A stretch of 64,000 bases of DNA from Opisthocomus hoazin (taxonomy: Eukaryota; Chordata; Aves; Opisthocomiformes; Opisthocomidae): assembly GCF_030867145.1 (NCBI RefSeq), contig NC_134414.1, positions 81,520,504-81,584,503 on the forward strand, given 5' to 3'. The position numbers and the translations under genes were made by a program. Below are positions 12,923 to 24,836 of this stretch, piece by piece. Under the pieces are notes generated by a model. It made no database searches. It saw only the letters and a list, made by a program, of their open reading frames with translations, and was not told the DNA's origin. Every line of letters starts with the position of its first letter. The first letter of the stretch is position 1.

Positions 12923-15900
12923 AGGTGTGGGAGCAAATGACTTCTCTTGCTTATTCACCTGACATGGATTTTAACAAGATAGAATGGCACAATGCTAAAT
13001 TAATTTTGTGTAATGATTTTGACGGTAACAAATGGGGAAAATGGTACAAGCGCAGTCCTTTATAATTAGACTGCAATCTTGTGCTTTTCTCCAAATGCTG
13101 CAGCCTGTTCCTGAGATGCAGCATAATTTCTGCTTCCAGAGGCCTGAAATTATTTTTCAAGACACAAATCAAAATAATTTTCTCTTTCAGCCTTTCTTGT
13201 GCCTAATGTTTTTCAATTCTATGCAACATTACTAGAAAGTTCTTTATAAAGCTTCTTAGCTTCATCCAGTCCTGCAAAAGCATTTTGGCTATTGCTTAAA
13301 ACATGTTAAAACCTAAAACACTGTTAGGAGTACCCATCAAAGAACCGCAATAGATGCTTAGCTGTTGTGGATAGTATAGATTTCACTGAAAATTGTGAAG
13401 CTGATGATTTATATAAAATCAGTAAAAGCAAATAAAATGGAAAACTGAAATGAAAGAGAAAAGTCATACTTGTGGAATTAAGTGATTTCTGTAAGCACCT
13501 GAAGAAAGGCAAAAGAACATTTCTGGCTGGTTTCAGGTGCAGGAAATGTTAATGCAGAGGGCTTGCCAAAGGATGGTTCACTCCTGTCAATGCATTTGCA
13601 CAGGTGCCGTTATTTTAAATAGAGCTGCTTTTTTTCATGGATGTCATTTCTTTTTGTTTTTGTTTTTAAAACCTCAAATTTTAAAATATATTTGTCTTCA
13701 AGTTTTTCTCTCTTTCCACATTCACTCTTACTCCATTCAAGAAAGCAAATGTCAAAAACAGAAACGTGAAAAAACATGAAAAAGTATAAGAAGGGTAATT
13801 TTAAAAAACTATAAAAAAAGACCCTCCCACACCAAATCCCTGCCTTCTTTCCCAGTGCTTGAACTAAGAGCACGCAGACCAGAGCCCAGAAAATAATCAA
13901 TTTTTGGATGAAAAAAATGAAATTGTTTAAAAAAAATTAAGAGAGTGAAAAATGTTCAGTTTGTGGAGTTTTTTACAATTTTTGGGAAGACTGGTTTTTA
14001 CTTTTTCTTTTTTCCTATGCAAATGGTGTAAGAAACAGATTTTTTTAAACTACGTTCTTTCCTTTGTGCTGTAGTGGTGAGCCCTGACACAGCCAGCTAA
14101 TCAGAGCCCTATTCAGCCAGGCACTGCATGTGTTGTGGCATAGTTGCTTAATTTGTAAATTTGACAGTAAAATACGAGGGTTTTTTTCAGATTGTACAGA
14201 AAGGACATAAGAAGGGCAAAACACAAGTCTTTAGAGAGACTCCCAGCAGGCAATTCAAGGGCAACTCTTTCACTGGCAAATTTAATCATTTAGCATCAAT
14301 CTAATTTAGGTTCTGTTGAATATTAGGAGGGAGCAGTCACTTTTTTTTATGTGGAGACAAAGAACTTCCTTCAAATTAAACGTTTACACTTAAAAACAAG
14401 AAGTAAATTATTGTGTCCATCCTGTCTGTTTCTAAAAATTCATTCACATGGTGTAGCACCAGTTTACTTCAAATGGGTGATTCTGCTTTTAAGTGACATT
14501 GTGACACTTGCAAATGGGTGATGGTTCTGCCACCATTACTAACCTTCTCTAAAAAGTAAAAAAAAAAATCTCTTTAATGAATTTATAGCGTACTTTTATA
14601 AAGTTTTAGGGAATCTAATGGCCATGAGGAATCTGTGGGTCTTAACCAAGTCTATCTGTCTGAATAGACTGTCAGCATTGGCATTTTCTGGGCAATCTCT
14701 CTACTGGCTTGAACTGACTTTTGATTGTTAATGAGGGAGGGGTGGTTGTTGTTTGTGTCTTTTTCCCCTTTTAAGACTTCTGTAGAAATGACATCTGCTG
14801 CTGTGCAGAGACCCAGCATAAGGTATATTCGTTACTTTGTATTCTTGACCTCCGTCCTGCTCCTGCCCTGCTCCAAGGACTAGCATTCAATTTTGTTGAT
14901 GCACTGGCTTTCTGTTCATCTTTTACTTTGGGACAGGCTTCCCAAATAAAACTTTGGAAAACACAAGCAGGAATGGTCTCATTTCAAGGATCAATGACAA
15001 TTCTAAAAAGATCAGTAACAAATTCTTCTAGGCTGATAAAGTGCAGTAGAGATTAGCTGAACCACCAACTCACTTCAGGCTACTACTTTTTTCTGAATGA
15101 TTTTAGATGCAAATTATTTTAAATGTGACCTACAGTCTCCCAAAGTGCCCCAGGCTCATCTGCTTTTATATTATAAGCATCTTGTTTCTTGAAGACAACA
15201 TAGTTATGCAATTTTTGAACAAGGATGAAAAAAAATGTTGAGGCAAACAAACTGCAAATGTAGCTACTGTATCACTGGAGGAAACCTTACACAAAATAGG
15301 TAGGACCTGATCATATTAAATGTGAAGCAGTTGTTTACATTTGGGGTCTAAGGACTAAAATTTGGCAGTGACAGAAATTGGAAGTGTCGGTTTCTGTTTC
15401 AAGATGTACCTTTAATGTGCACTCTGTGTTTCTCTATATAGAAGACATGAGCATGTTTCTAGTCTCAAGAAACCAATATAGAGGAACTTCGATCTTCACT
15501 GCAAATTATTTCTTGACACTGCAAAGGTCTAGGATGTTTTTGGCATAAAAGTACTGCTATGCTACCCTGTGATTTGCCTTTTCCCCTCCGTAATTCACAG
15601 TGACAGAGTTTTAAACAGAATTACATCCCCCGAAGCAGTTTCCCATGCTCTGAAGATGGGCAAGATGGCACAGAAAATAAGGAGACATGACTGGAATACA
15701 GACGTGGCTGTATTTGGTTTTTGGCATCCACACAGAGATAGGTGTTCAGCCTTTCTTCTAACAATGAAAGAACACCCTGTACTCTCTGTGCATTTTATTT
15801 CTGAGGCAAAAATGGTATGTTTGTGAACATGCATAAAAGGGGAAGGGGGGTTAGAAAAGAAACTCTGAATAGACCACTGTTTCTGAAAGGCTGAAGGTTG

Positions 15901-17457
15901 CTTTTCTCGTGAGATTGGACCTTTAAGGCAGCTCAGCTCTTTCACAAGCCTATTGTTGCTATGCCAGAATGCTTCTATTAAGGGCACGTATTTTATCCAG
16001 TCTCATCCCTTATGTCTGTGCTATGAATTCATAAATGAGAAGCAATATAACAATACACGTTTTTAAAGAGTTTCAGAATAGAAAGTGCTACTGTCACACA
16101 TGGCTGTAATAGAACAAAAACCGTTTTCTGAGTGTCAGACCTGCTGTGGGGAAAGCAGGATCTTCTAGGCACAAAATGGTTAACACGTAGCCTGGAACAC
16201 GCCATAGATATCTTCCTGCAAAATCAGTATGTCTATAGGGAAGATAACTGTATAATTTTATGTCATTTATATATACAAACACTGTTCATGACTTAGAGAA
16301 GGAAGAAAAGGATAAGCTTGCAGGTATCCAGAATACCCTGTGTGGCACTCATAGACATTCGTTATTAAAGAACCATTGCATGTTTTGTGTCATTTGGGAT
16401 GTATGTTCCCTGGCTGGTACATATGATGTAAACAGAAAATAATGTCACGGTAACAGATTACGCACTGGCATAGCTCCATCCACTCCACAGCAGGACTTGC
16501 CATTTATAAATTGATAAGACAGGTCAGACTCTAGCCTTAAATCTTTCTCTTCCTTGCTTCCCAATATAGGATGTTACAGTCTTTCCTTAATGCCGGCCAA
16601 CTATCTGAGAGAGCGGTGAGAAGTGCATCAGAGAATTCATAATTAACCTCTTTGGTTCTATTGCTAACAACTCCTTAATCATCAAAGATTCTTTCCAAAG
16701 AAAGTGGATTTTGCCTTTGTTGCAGAATAGGAAGGATCTGATCCTGCTCATAAAATTTGTGATTGTGTGTTACTAATTTATTTTCCTTTTTCTTACAATT
16801 TTTCCATACTGCAGCATAAGATTCAGATGTAACCTTGCTTATGGTTAGACACTCTATGGATTGTATTGTAATAGCATGGAAAGGTCACACATGGAAAAAA
16901 GGAGCAGAACTGCTGCAACTGGCACTGAAGCAACTTTCATGAGGAGATTAACAGAAACCTCTGAGGCAGATCTCTGGTTTCGGGTAGAGAACACGAAGTC
17001 AGGCTCCCAGGCCCAGGTCTGCTCAAAGACCCTGGTGCCTCATGGCCAATTTTGAGGCCCTTGGTCCTCCAGAGTTGAATCCAGGACTCTGGGTAAGCCT
17101 CTATCATGGGGAAAATTTGGTACTTTACAAAGGGAAGTAAAAAGAACAGTTTGTTTGAGCCAGGAGTTGTCTAAAAGCTTGCATGAATAAAATAGTGACC
17201 CTCATGTCCTGGGTACCTTATTCAGCTCTGTTCCGAGATGTCTCTATTCCCGATATGCAGTCCAAAAGACTGTCCTGAAGGTTAAATGCTGTTACTCTTT
17301 ACTTCAAAAGGCTGAGAAAGACATACTGCCAGATTTCTTTTATGTGATGGATACTGTGCAAGGTTAATCTTTTTTTTATAATGCTGGAGTTCTTAAAGCT
17401 TTGACGCTAGAGTGTCTCACTTAGATTAAAGGTTAGGAAGGACAGAACTCCTGTTGT
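12923..17457. other. Intergenic sequence, nothing recognised
   Basis: AT-rich DNA with A/T runs near 13.6-14.1 kb. No repeat ends, RNA genes or exon signatures were seen. Confidence 0.55.
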
Positions 17458-17462
17458 ATTAT

Positions 17463-17864
17463 TGTCTTGGTTTCGGCTGCCGCCGGCAACAAAAGCGCCA
17501 CGCGGCCGCCCCTCCCCCCACCGGCGTGCGGAGGAGAATGAAAAGAAAGAGGCAGAAACCAGTGGGTCGGGATAAGGGCAGTTTAACAGAACAGCAGACA
17601 GAGGGAAACAGGAACAACAATGGTACAAATAAGGAGAAAAAACAACAACGAACCACACAACCCAGACAGCCGCTCTCCCGAACAGGACCGGCGCCGCGCC
17701 CTCCCAAACCGCGAGTCAGTTCCTGCTGTGCCGCCCCCCACACCGGAACCCAACGTGACATCACACGCTATGGAATACCAGGCTCTGTTTGGCCAGGTGG
17801 GGTCAGCTGTGCCCCTTCCTGGAGTCCAGTGAAAACTAACCCTGTCCTGGCCAAACCCAGGACA
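17463..17864 (-). mobile_element. Solo LTR of an avian endogenous retrovirus, minus strand, with intact target-site duplication
   Basis: On the plus strand the element runs from TGTCTTGG to CCAGGACA and is flanked by identical 5-bp repeats ATTAT (17458-17462 and 17865-17869). A 5-bp duplication fits an ERVL-type integration. On the minus strand it starts TGTCCTGG and ends CCAAGACA, the signature of a common bird LTR family. The minus strand also shows TGTTAAACTGCCCTTATC, matching the family's TTAAACTGTCTTTATC polyadenylation region. It is GC- and CpG-rich. There is no internal retroviral sequence next to it, so it is an LTR left by recombination. The open frames across it are incidental. Confidence 0.9.
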
Positions 17865-18096
17865 ATTATTAACACAAATTTCAAGAACTATGAGCTATGT
17901 TTGGACTGTTCTTAGTATACCTTTCCCCTCCTTGCTCCAGACTTAATGGGCAGTTCAAGATATGGCACAAAAAGAGTTGTGGCAAGCTAGAATCTAGGAT
18001 TTCTCTCCTTGAATAAGTGAACCCCAAGCCATGCTTTCCCTGACCCATGGAAGTTTGATTTCAGTTCCATGGTTTCAGCTGCAAGCTGCTCAGCCC

Positions 18097-18260
18097 TCCT
18101 CCTCTCCTCTCCTCTCCTCTCCTCTCCTCTCCTCTCCTCTCCTCTCCTCTCCTCTCCTCTCCTCTCCTCTCCTCTCCTCTCCTCTCCTCTCCTCTCCTCT
18201 CCTCTCCTCTCCTCTCCTCTCCTCTCCTCTCCTCTCCTCTCCTCTCCTCTCCTCTCCTCT
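18097..18260. repeat. (CCTCT)n pentanucleotide satellite, about 32 units
   Basis: An uninterrupted CCTCT array fills 18101-18260, with a few related bases before it. One strand is pure pyrimidine and the other pure purine (AGAGG). It reads open in all frames because it lacks stop triplets, which creates repetitive (SSPLL)n and (RRGEE)n phantom frames. These should not be taken as genes. Array length is likely to vary between individuals. Confidence 0.98.
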
Positions 18261-18329
18261 TCTTCCCAGAGGGACAAAGTTTGCCATCAGGGTACTCTGC
18301 AGGAACATATGGACTTCGTGGCCTCAGCA

Positions 18330-18478
18330 GGCACTTCAGAGTGGAAGGAACCTCTGCAGGTGATCTGGTCCAACCCTCTGCTCAAAGCAGGGTGAAATTC
18401 TGATCAAGATAGGGCTGCTCAGGTTTTGCCCAGCCCAGGTTAAAGTAGATCCAAGCCTCTCTGGGCAGTCTGGTCCCT
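18330..18478 (-). repeat. Old CR1 3'-end relic
   Basis: Diverged but recognisable CR1 antisense text: GGAAGGAACCTCTGCAGGTG, ATCTGGTCCAACCCTCTGCT, CAAAGCAGGGTGAA, GCTGCTCAGG and CCTCTCTGGGCAGTCTGGT. The terminal 8-bp repeats are no longer visible. It lies just right of the CCTCT satellite. The right boundary is uncertain because similarity fades after about 18478. Confidence 0.72.
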
Positions 18479-19597
18479 CTCAGAAAGTCACATACTTCCT
18501 GGTCCTGCCAAGATACACTAGATCTACTCTGAGTCCACCTGCCTGCCTTCTTGGCAGGAACACCTACAGTGAGATTCATCCTTCCTAGAAGCTGGATGTC
18601 TGATCTTGGCCTCTGAAGCCTTCAGTCTGTGACTTAAACGTGGTCTTAAATGTGAATTGTGTGCCTCTTCTCTCCCCTGATCATAGCAGTAGTGGCCAGC
18701 AGAGTTACTGTTTAGCTCTTAGAGGGAAGCTCCTTTCCCAAGTTCAGGGGGTTTGACCTAGGCCAAATGAGAAGAAGACACCAATCACTTTGACTTGCTT
18801 GAGAGCAGAATGTGGGCAGACATAAATCAAGGTGGCTGAGGAACTTCTAAGCTATTTCACTGGAGTAAGGTGGCAACAAATTGGAGGAGAGGATCTCAGG
18901 ATCACAGTTATGAAATAAAACTGAAATTTGAAAAAAGACCCAGCTGACCTAGCATTGATCTGTAGTTTGCTTCACCATGTTTAATTAAATGGCTCTTAGT
19001 CACTGAAGCTTCATTTTTTACTCAGTCTCAGAGGCACAGACCCAGAGAGAATATGTTTGCTTCAGTTATCTCTTTCAAAGTTTATGCTAAGAAGTTCAGG
19101 ATAGTAATTTACAAATGCATCAAGTAAACAGAACATGTGCAGAATTTAATTCCAAGACAAGCAGGAGATCGGGAATAATCAGAATCTCTCACTCTCTTGC
19201 ATTAAAATAGTGATATGCATAAGGTGTTGCTCTCCAGGCAGCAATATCTAAAGTAGCCTTTCAAAACAAACCGAAGGTTTTCACATTTTTACTCCATTTT
19301 CTTCAAGCTGCTTAGCTGGGATTATATTTTCTTTTCTTCTGCAGCTGCCTTCTCCACAGTCGTTCTTCTCCCTGAAGATTTCCTTTCTCCTTCATAGCTT
19401 GCATCATTCATATTTCATTATCCCACTCTCCGTTAGAAATTACTCTGTCCTACCTCTTGTTATGTTCCTTTGCTGGCTTATTTATTTTCTGCTTTTGTTT
19501 TCTGTTCTGCCTTTTCCCACTTGCCTATTGAAATCTTGCCCTTGGTGAGCTCTTGTCTACTTAACTACTGCACCTAAACACGGCCAGACAATAGCTC
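18479..19597. other. Spacer between the CR1 relic and the second solo LTR
   Basis: No recognised element. Possible further decayed CR1 text up to about 18580 is too weak to call. Confidence 0.55.
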
Positions 19598-20203
19598 TGT
19601 CCTGGTTTCGGTTGGGGTAGAGTTAATTTTCTTACCAGTAGCTGCTGCATTTTGGATTTAGTATGAGAAGAATGTTGATAATACACTGGTGGTTTTAGCT
19701 GTTGCTAAGAAATCAAGTACTATTTTGCAGTTTCCCATGTTTGGCTAACGAGCAGGTGTACACGAGCTGGGAGGGAGCAGAGCCAGGCAGCTGACCCAAG
19801 CTGGCCAAAGGAAATATTCCATACCATAGACTTCATGCTCAGTTTATAAATGAAGGTTGACCAGGGGGCAGGAATCCTTTCCCATGAGTTCGATCTTTTT
19901 TCCATGAGTTTGGCAAAATCCTCTAGTTCCATGAAATCTGCGAGTTCCACCATTGCTGCTCGGGGACTGGTTACACACTAGGTCGTCAGGTGGTGAGAAA
20001 AACTGTATTGTGTACAGCTTGTTTATCGTATTCTTTATCATTATTATTATTATGTCCTTTGTTGTCTTATTAAACTGTCTTTATCTCAACCCATGAGTAT
20101 TACTTCTGTCCGTTCTCATCTCCATCTCACTGGGAGGGGAGGGGAAGGAGCGAGTGAGCGGCTGCATGGTCCTAGCTGCTGGCTGCCGGGTTAAACCATG
20201 ACA
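19598..20203 (+). mobile_element. Solo LTR of an avian endogenous retrovirus, plus strand
   Basis: The element opens TGTCCTGGTTTCGGTTGGGG followed by TAGAGTTAATTTTCTT and closes GGTTAAACCATGACA, the typical ends of a widespread bird ERV LTR. In order it holds a family block near 19805-19825 (GAAATATTCCATACC), a TATA box TTATAAA at 19844-19850, a poly(A) signal ATTAAA at 20069-20074 within TTAAACTGTCTTTATCTCAA, and a GGGAGGGGAGGGG stretch before the end. The flanks are AGCTC and ATCTC, consistent with a 5-bp duplication carrying one mutation. No gag/pol/env lies beside it. A short ATT repeat (about 20038-20052) has grown inside it. Confidence 0.9.
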
Positions 20204-21430
20204 ATCTCCCTCTGGGAAACTGCAAAGACTCATCCCTTTCTCCACTGACTCTATGGTGAGCAATGGAGTTATTGAAGTACAGAGGACAGTTCCATTAGTA
20301 CCCTAAAATTTAGAGGCAAGCTGGGTGAGTGGGCTAAAATTTCTTCTTTTACAGATTTTTTGAAGTTCATTCCTTTCATTCTGTCCTTTTTCAGGTGTAT
20401 CCTCTGGCTTTCTCCAGATCTTTTTCTCTAACAGTTCCTCCACCCCTCTCAAACTTGAATTGGTTTGAACACCTCACATCTGAATGTAAAACCTTCTTTC
20501 TTTGAAGCATTTCTGTTTCAGAGCTTCATCTCTGGCCCTGCAGCAATACTGGGACACTGCAGGAGAGCAGAGTCTCTGTACTCTGTGCTACACTTCCCGT
20601 ATTGAAAGGTAACATGCATGCAGTAAAAGCGTCTCCTAGTCTTCCTGGGTTCATGTAAAAGTCAGGTGCAGAAGTGAAGCCTTTATGTCAAAAAGCTGCT
20701 CCATCATTTTTCCCTCTCCCAAATGCCATCTGTTTTGCCCAGTGTCAGGAACGACCTACACTCCCATGTCCACTCCTGAGGCCATTTTTGAGCTGCTAGT
20801 CTCTACCTTTATGCCTGTAGACATGTTTTCTTGTCCTGCATCCACTCACAGCAAAAAAAAGGCAAAGGAGATCTTCAAAAAAATATCCTTTCGTCTGAAC
20901 TCATATGACCTGTGCTGACAAACAGCAGCTCATCACTCACTGCCCTCATCCTCATACAAAAACCTGCTGAAGGTGGGCAGAGACACCAGGAGCTCCCAGC
21001 CAGCCCGAGCTTCCCAGAGCCCTGCTGGCAGCACATCTTGCTCACTGCTATCCACACCTCATCAGTCATTTCTGAGAACACTATCTCAAGAAAATAATCT
21101 GCCACATATCAGGAAATGTGGGAGGGGAAGAGGTATTTTTATATAAAATTAGCCAAAAAAATATCCTCGGAACTGTTTGAGTGAAGTCAGCAGGAAAGCT
21201 GAGGGAGTTTGGCCGTGGGTGACTTCCCCAGTTCCTGGAAGAGAGAGCACCAGGCCTGCACAGCATTGCGTATGGCTGCTGGGGAGCTTCCAGCCCCGAA
21301 AGAATCACCTGTGATGTGGTCAGGACAAATGTGTGAAAACCTGGGTTGTGTGGCCATGGCTTCAAAACACTCAAAACCAGGTTGTGAACTCAAGAGCTGC
21401 TCAACACAATTGTTCTTACCAGACTCTGCT

Positions 21431-21453
21431 CCCCCTCCCCCACCCCCACCCCC
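21431..21453 (-). other. G-quadruplex motif: four G5 runs with 1-nt loops on the minus strand
   Basis: On the plus strand there are four runs of five C separated by T, A and A. On the minus strand these are four G5 tracts with single-base loops, the layout that favours a very stable parallel quadruplex. It directly abuts a TTTTTG array. Confidence 0.85.
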
Positions 21454-21455
21454 AC

Positions 21456-21522
21456 CTTTGTTTTTGTTTTTGTTTTTGTTTTTGTTTTTGTTTTTGTTTT
21501 TGTTTTTTTTCTTTTTCTTTTT
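21456..21522. repeat. (TTTTTG)n hexanucleotide array running into a T/C tract
   Basis: About eight TTTTTG units (21458-21505) are followed by T8, CTTTTTC and TTTTT. With the preceding CCCCCA units this forms a compound low-complexity block of about 90 bp. Long open frames across it (poly F/L/C or poly N/K) are artefacts of composition. Confidence 0.95.
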
Positions 21523-24500
21523 GGAGCCAAGAAGAGCTGTCCATGCTGCTGGGGCCACTGCAAGGAAGGTTACCAGCCACTTACCGCTCACTGTTTACAG
21601 GCTGTGTGGAGGTACAAGGAATGAAAAATCACCACAGAGAGGGAAAGACTACACCTTTTGTTTGAGAGCCGCGTTTTAGCATGCCAGAGATCAAGTTCCC
21701 TTGGCAGGAGAGGGATCTCCAAGGCAGCAGTAGGGGATTTCTCTGTTCCCTCATTATACTCGGACACTGAGGTACAGCACAAGCTTTTACTGTGGTTTAA
21801 AGCTATAGTGTCTTAATTGCTTCCTGAATTACACTTATTATAGGAGCCTTGATTAATTTCTCCTCCCTGTTGCAATTCTAGTCAGTGCAAGAAGTTTTCA
21901 CTAGTGGCAGGCTTGCCTAGGGCTGTCATTCCTAAAAACCCTTCAACAGTCTTCATAAGTAGCCAGCATGCACCGGAAGGCAAACTGCAATCTCTGCAAA
22001 TGCGTGACGTTAAATGTGTCAAGGAACTTAGGTCTGCAAGAAGCCTCTCAGGTTGTCAGGCTCAGGTCCACTGCTGCGTATGTACCCATCCCTGTTCTAA
22101 TGGGACTCAAGTTTTAAAAACACTTCAATTTTTTTAATCCCCCTAATCCTGTTAAAACTGTTCCTGGGAAGTAACCTGAAACAGTAAGAAAATTTCTATT
22201 GCTTCTCAGCCTAATTCATTCATTACTGAATCATTCCTCTTTGTGCTGCCAGCACTGTCTTTCAGCTTAAACAGTCCTTTTTCCCATGGCGTTTATAGAT
22301 AAAAGCTAGAGTCTCTCCAGACAGAAACAGAGACTGGGCTGTTTTAAAGAGAGACTCCTGTAACCCCTGTGCTTGCCATGTATATAGACACCTAACATCT
22401 GGGTGTCTACTAACACAGGTGCTGTTTGTAATTACAGTGGTCTCATGTTCCATTGGAGGAGAGGAGACCAGGCACACAAAAGAGCTCGACGGCCATCCCT
22501 TGCAATAGTGTGGCTTTCGTATTGGTTTGATGTTTCTGCCAGGGATGTTTCTGTCACTTTGGGGAGCTCTGTTTGCTACTTGTGCTCCTCTACGTTCTCT
22601 GAGTAAGGAGGATTTCTGAAGCCTGGGGCAGGGAGGAGCCCTTCAGCCCCCGACCAGCTGCTGCCCCATGCTGCTTTCCCACGAGTGAGCAGAGTATCTC
22701 AGTCCTGGCTACTGTGCCTCAGCGGGGCATTCTCAGGCTTTCTCCCTAATGGATTTGAACACTGTAACATCAAAATGTCCCACCAAAAAACTCGTGCTGA
22801 GGCCTTGCCTAAGCTTACAAGCACTTGAGCTCACTGCAAGCCTCCCTGTTTCCCCCATGGTTCCCTCAGGCGCATGGAAACCTGCTGCTGTGCACAACTG
22901 GGACCTTCTCCGTCTTGATAGTTGATGCTTTGCTCCTGTATGAACGCTTACTGAGGAATTAGCCAGAGCCATGCTTAAATCCTCTTGCAGTCTGAACTAT
23001 ATTCTGTACTCTGAGTTCTTGTAAGACCCTCTTGCAGGGCTGGGACCCCCACAACAGGCACGGACTGTTTTGTTCATAAACTACCAAGCTCACTGCCTCT
23101 TCAGTGTTAGGGGAGTGGGTCAGGTCCCCCCTTCTACCCTCTCTTCCCCAATTAATCTCTCTTTTTCCAGGAATGCAGCACAAGCAGCGAGGGATTATCT
23201 GCTCTGGGCAGGCGCTCTCCTCCTTCTCAGCCAGCGCTGAAGCTCTGCCAGGCTGCAGAGACATGGATCCAGGAGAAAAGCCAAGCAGTAAGCCTGAGCC
23301 TCTGCAGCCTCCTGAGCGAGCACTCACCTGCAGCAGGGAGGTGCCAGCCCTGCTGCCTCCCCCTGTTCAGAGCATCATCTCAGCCCATGTTTAATTTAAG
23401 CATGTGCTTACTTTCTTTGTTACTAACTGCACTTGCATGCTACGTTACGCACATCTTGCCCTATCAGCCTCACCATATTTTTAGAACATTTACAAAGCAG
23501 GTTTTTTAATTTTTATTTCAGCTCAAGCAACACCTATGCCACCTAAAACCCACAAAAACGTATCCTGCCCCTCGGTTTCCTCTGCACAACCATCTCCATC
23601 CCCTAGCACTGAAAGCTCTCGCCTTCTTTGGCGAAGAAGATTCTCTCAGGCCCATCGCTGTCAGTCAATCTTTCTGTCTAACTACCTAATTGATTTACAT
23701 AATGAAGTTAAACTGAGAGCAATTAGTCTCAAGATCAGTGCTTGTATTTTTCAAGACCCACAGAAGGGCTGGTGAGCCACAAGCCTGCCTGTTTCATCAC
23801 CCACGGCCATACCAGCTGGCCTGGAGAACGAGGTGCTCCTCATCTCCTGTTCGTGAGCCCCCTGACAGCTACAGTATGGGCTCATCTCAAATACACAACT
23901 AATTGTCAACTGTGTTTCGTAATTTCACATGCTTTTTGGAGAAGGTAGATGGAAGACATGGCAAGAGGATGCTGTTGTTTTGCCTGGCAGAGGGGAGGTG
24001 AAAGGCAGGCCAGCTGTAGGTAATCAGGGTGGAAAGCTGCTGCTGTGCCATTTTAGAATTGGCAATTTGCAATTGGGAGAGACATTTTTTCTGTCCTGCC
24101 AGCTGGAGGCTCTTGGCAAAGTGGTTATGTTTTTAGAAGCTAAACAAATTCATCTTTCTTATTTTTCCCCAGAGATTTGGATTTTACCTCAAGAGGTTTG
24201 ATCTAAAGCTTTTTATCACATCTGACTAACAAAAGACTTATTAAAAATGAAACAGGACACAAGAATAACAGGAAGAAGTACAAGTGTTCATCTGTATTCA
24301 GCAAATCAACTGCTTTTTGAACATATGAAATCTAAGTGGTTCTGAATTTATTTAGTTTCTATTCATGAAAATAAACAATTTTACACTGACTTGCAGTTAC
24401 CACTCCAGTTTATGTTACTGTAAAGAATTGCAGAGCTTTGAGTTGTCTTCTAGCACTGTACATAATCAAGTACTTGCAAATAATAGTTATCGTATTTATA

Positions 24501-24727
24501 ATGCTCTGTTAAGGGGATTATTCTCCCATGTTTTCTCCTAATACTGTGTGCCTCTTATATTTAGTGAGCTTTGATGTATAGCTTGAACTTGTGGTATACA
24601 ACTATTTGTTCAGCATTATAGGGTTAGTTTTGGTTTTGTATTTCAAAAATATATTTTAATGTGGCTATTATTTTCCTCTGGAGATTATGCAGACACAATG
24701 ATTTTCTGATTAAAATGAGTTGAACCA

Positions 24728-24836
24728 GAATCATCGAATCATAGAGTGGTTTGGGTTGGAAGGGACCTTTAAAGGTCATCTAGTCCAACCCCAGTGCAGT
24801 GAGCAGGAACATCTTCAAATAGATCAGGTTGCTCAG
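24728..24836 (-). repeat. CR1 3'-end fragment
   Basis: It begins with decayed tail units (GAATCATCGAATCATAGAGT), then GGTTTGGGTTGGAAGGGACC, TTTAAAGGTCATCTAGTCCA and CAGGTTGCTCAG. This is the canonical reverse complement of a CR1 3' end of the ATTCTATG-tail type. Only about 110 bp survives and no coding capacity remains. Confidence 0.88.

Larger units (their letters stand above)
20204..24727. other. Intergenic sequence around the G-quadruplex/TTTTTG block
   Basis: Apart from the low-complexity block at 21.43-21.52 kb nothing is recognised. GC is moderately higher at 22.6-23.4 kb, giving incidental frames on both strands. Confidence 0.55.

Noticed and set aside
17454..17915. 153-codon plus-strand and 101-codon minus-strand frames
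   Set aside because: They lie almost wholly inside a GC-rich solo LTR and match no retroviral protein.
18097..18260. CRISPR-like regular array
   Set aside because: It is an uninterrupted CCTCT microsatellite with no spacers, in a vertebrate genome.
17987..18395. Repetitive proteins (RRGEE)n and (SSPLL)n on both strands
   Set aside because: These frames exist only because the CCTCT satellite lacks stop triplets; no start context or family similarity.
21187..21679. Open frames of 110-156 codons across the TTTTTG/CCCCCA block
   Set aside because: Low-complexity translation (poly Phe/Leu, Cys/Phe, Asn/Lys); composition explains them.
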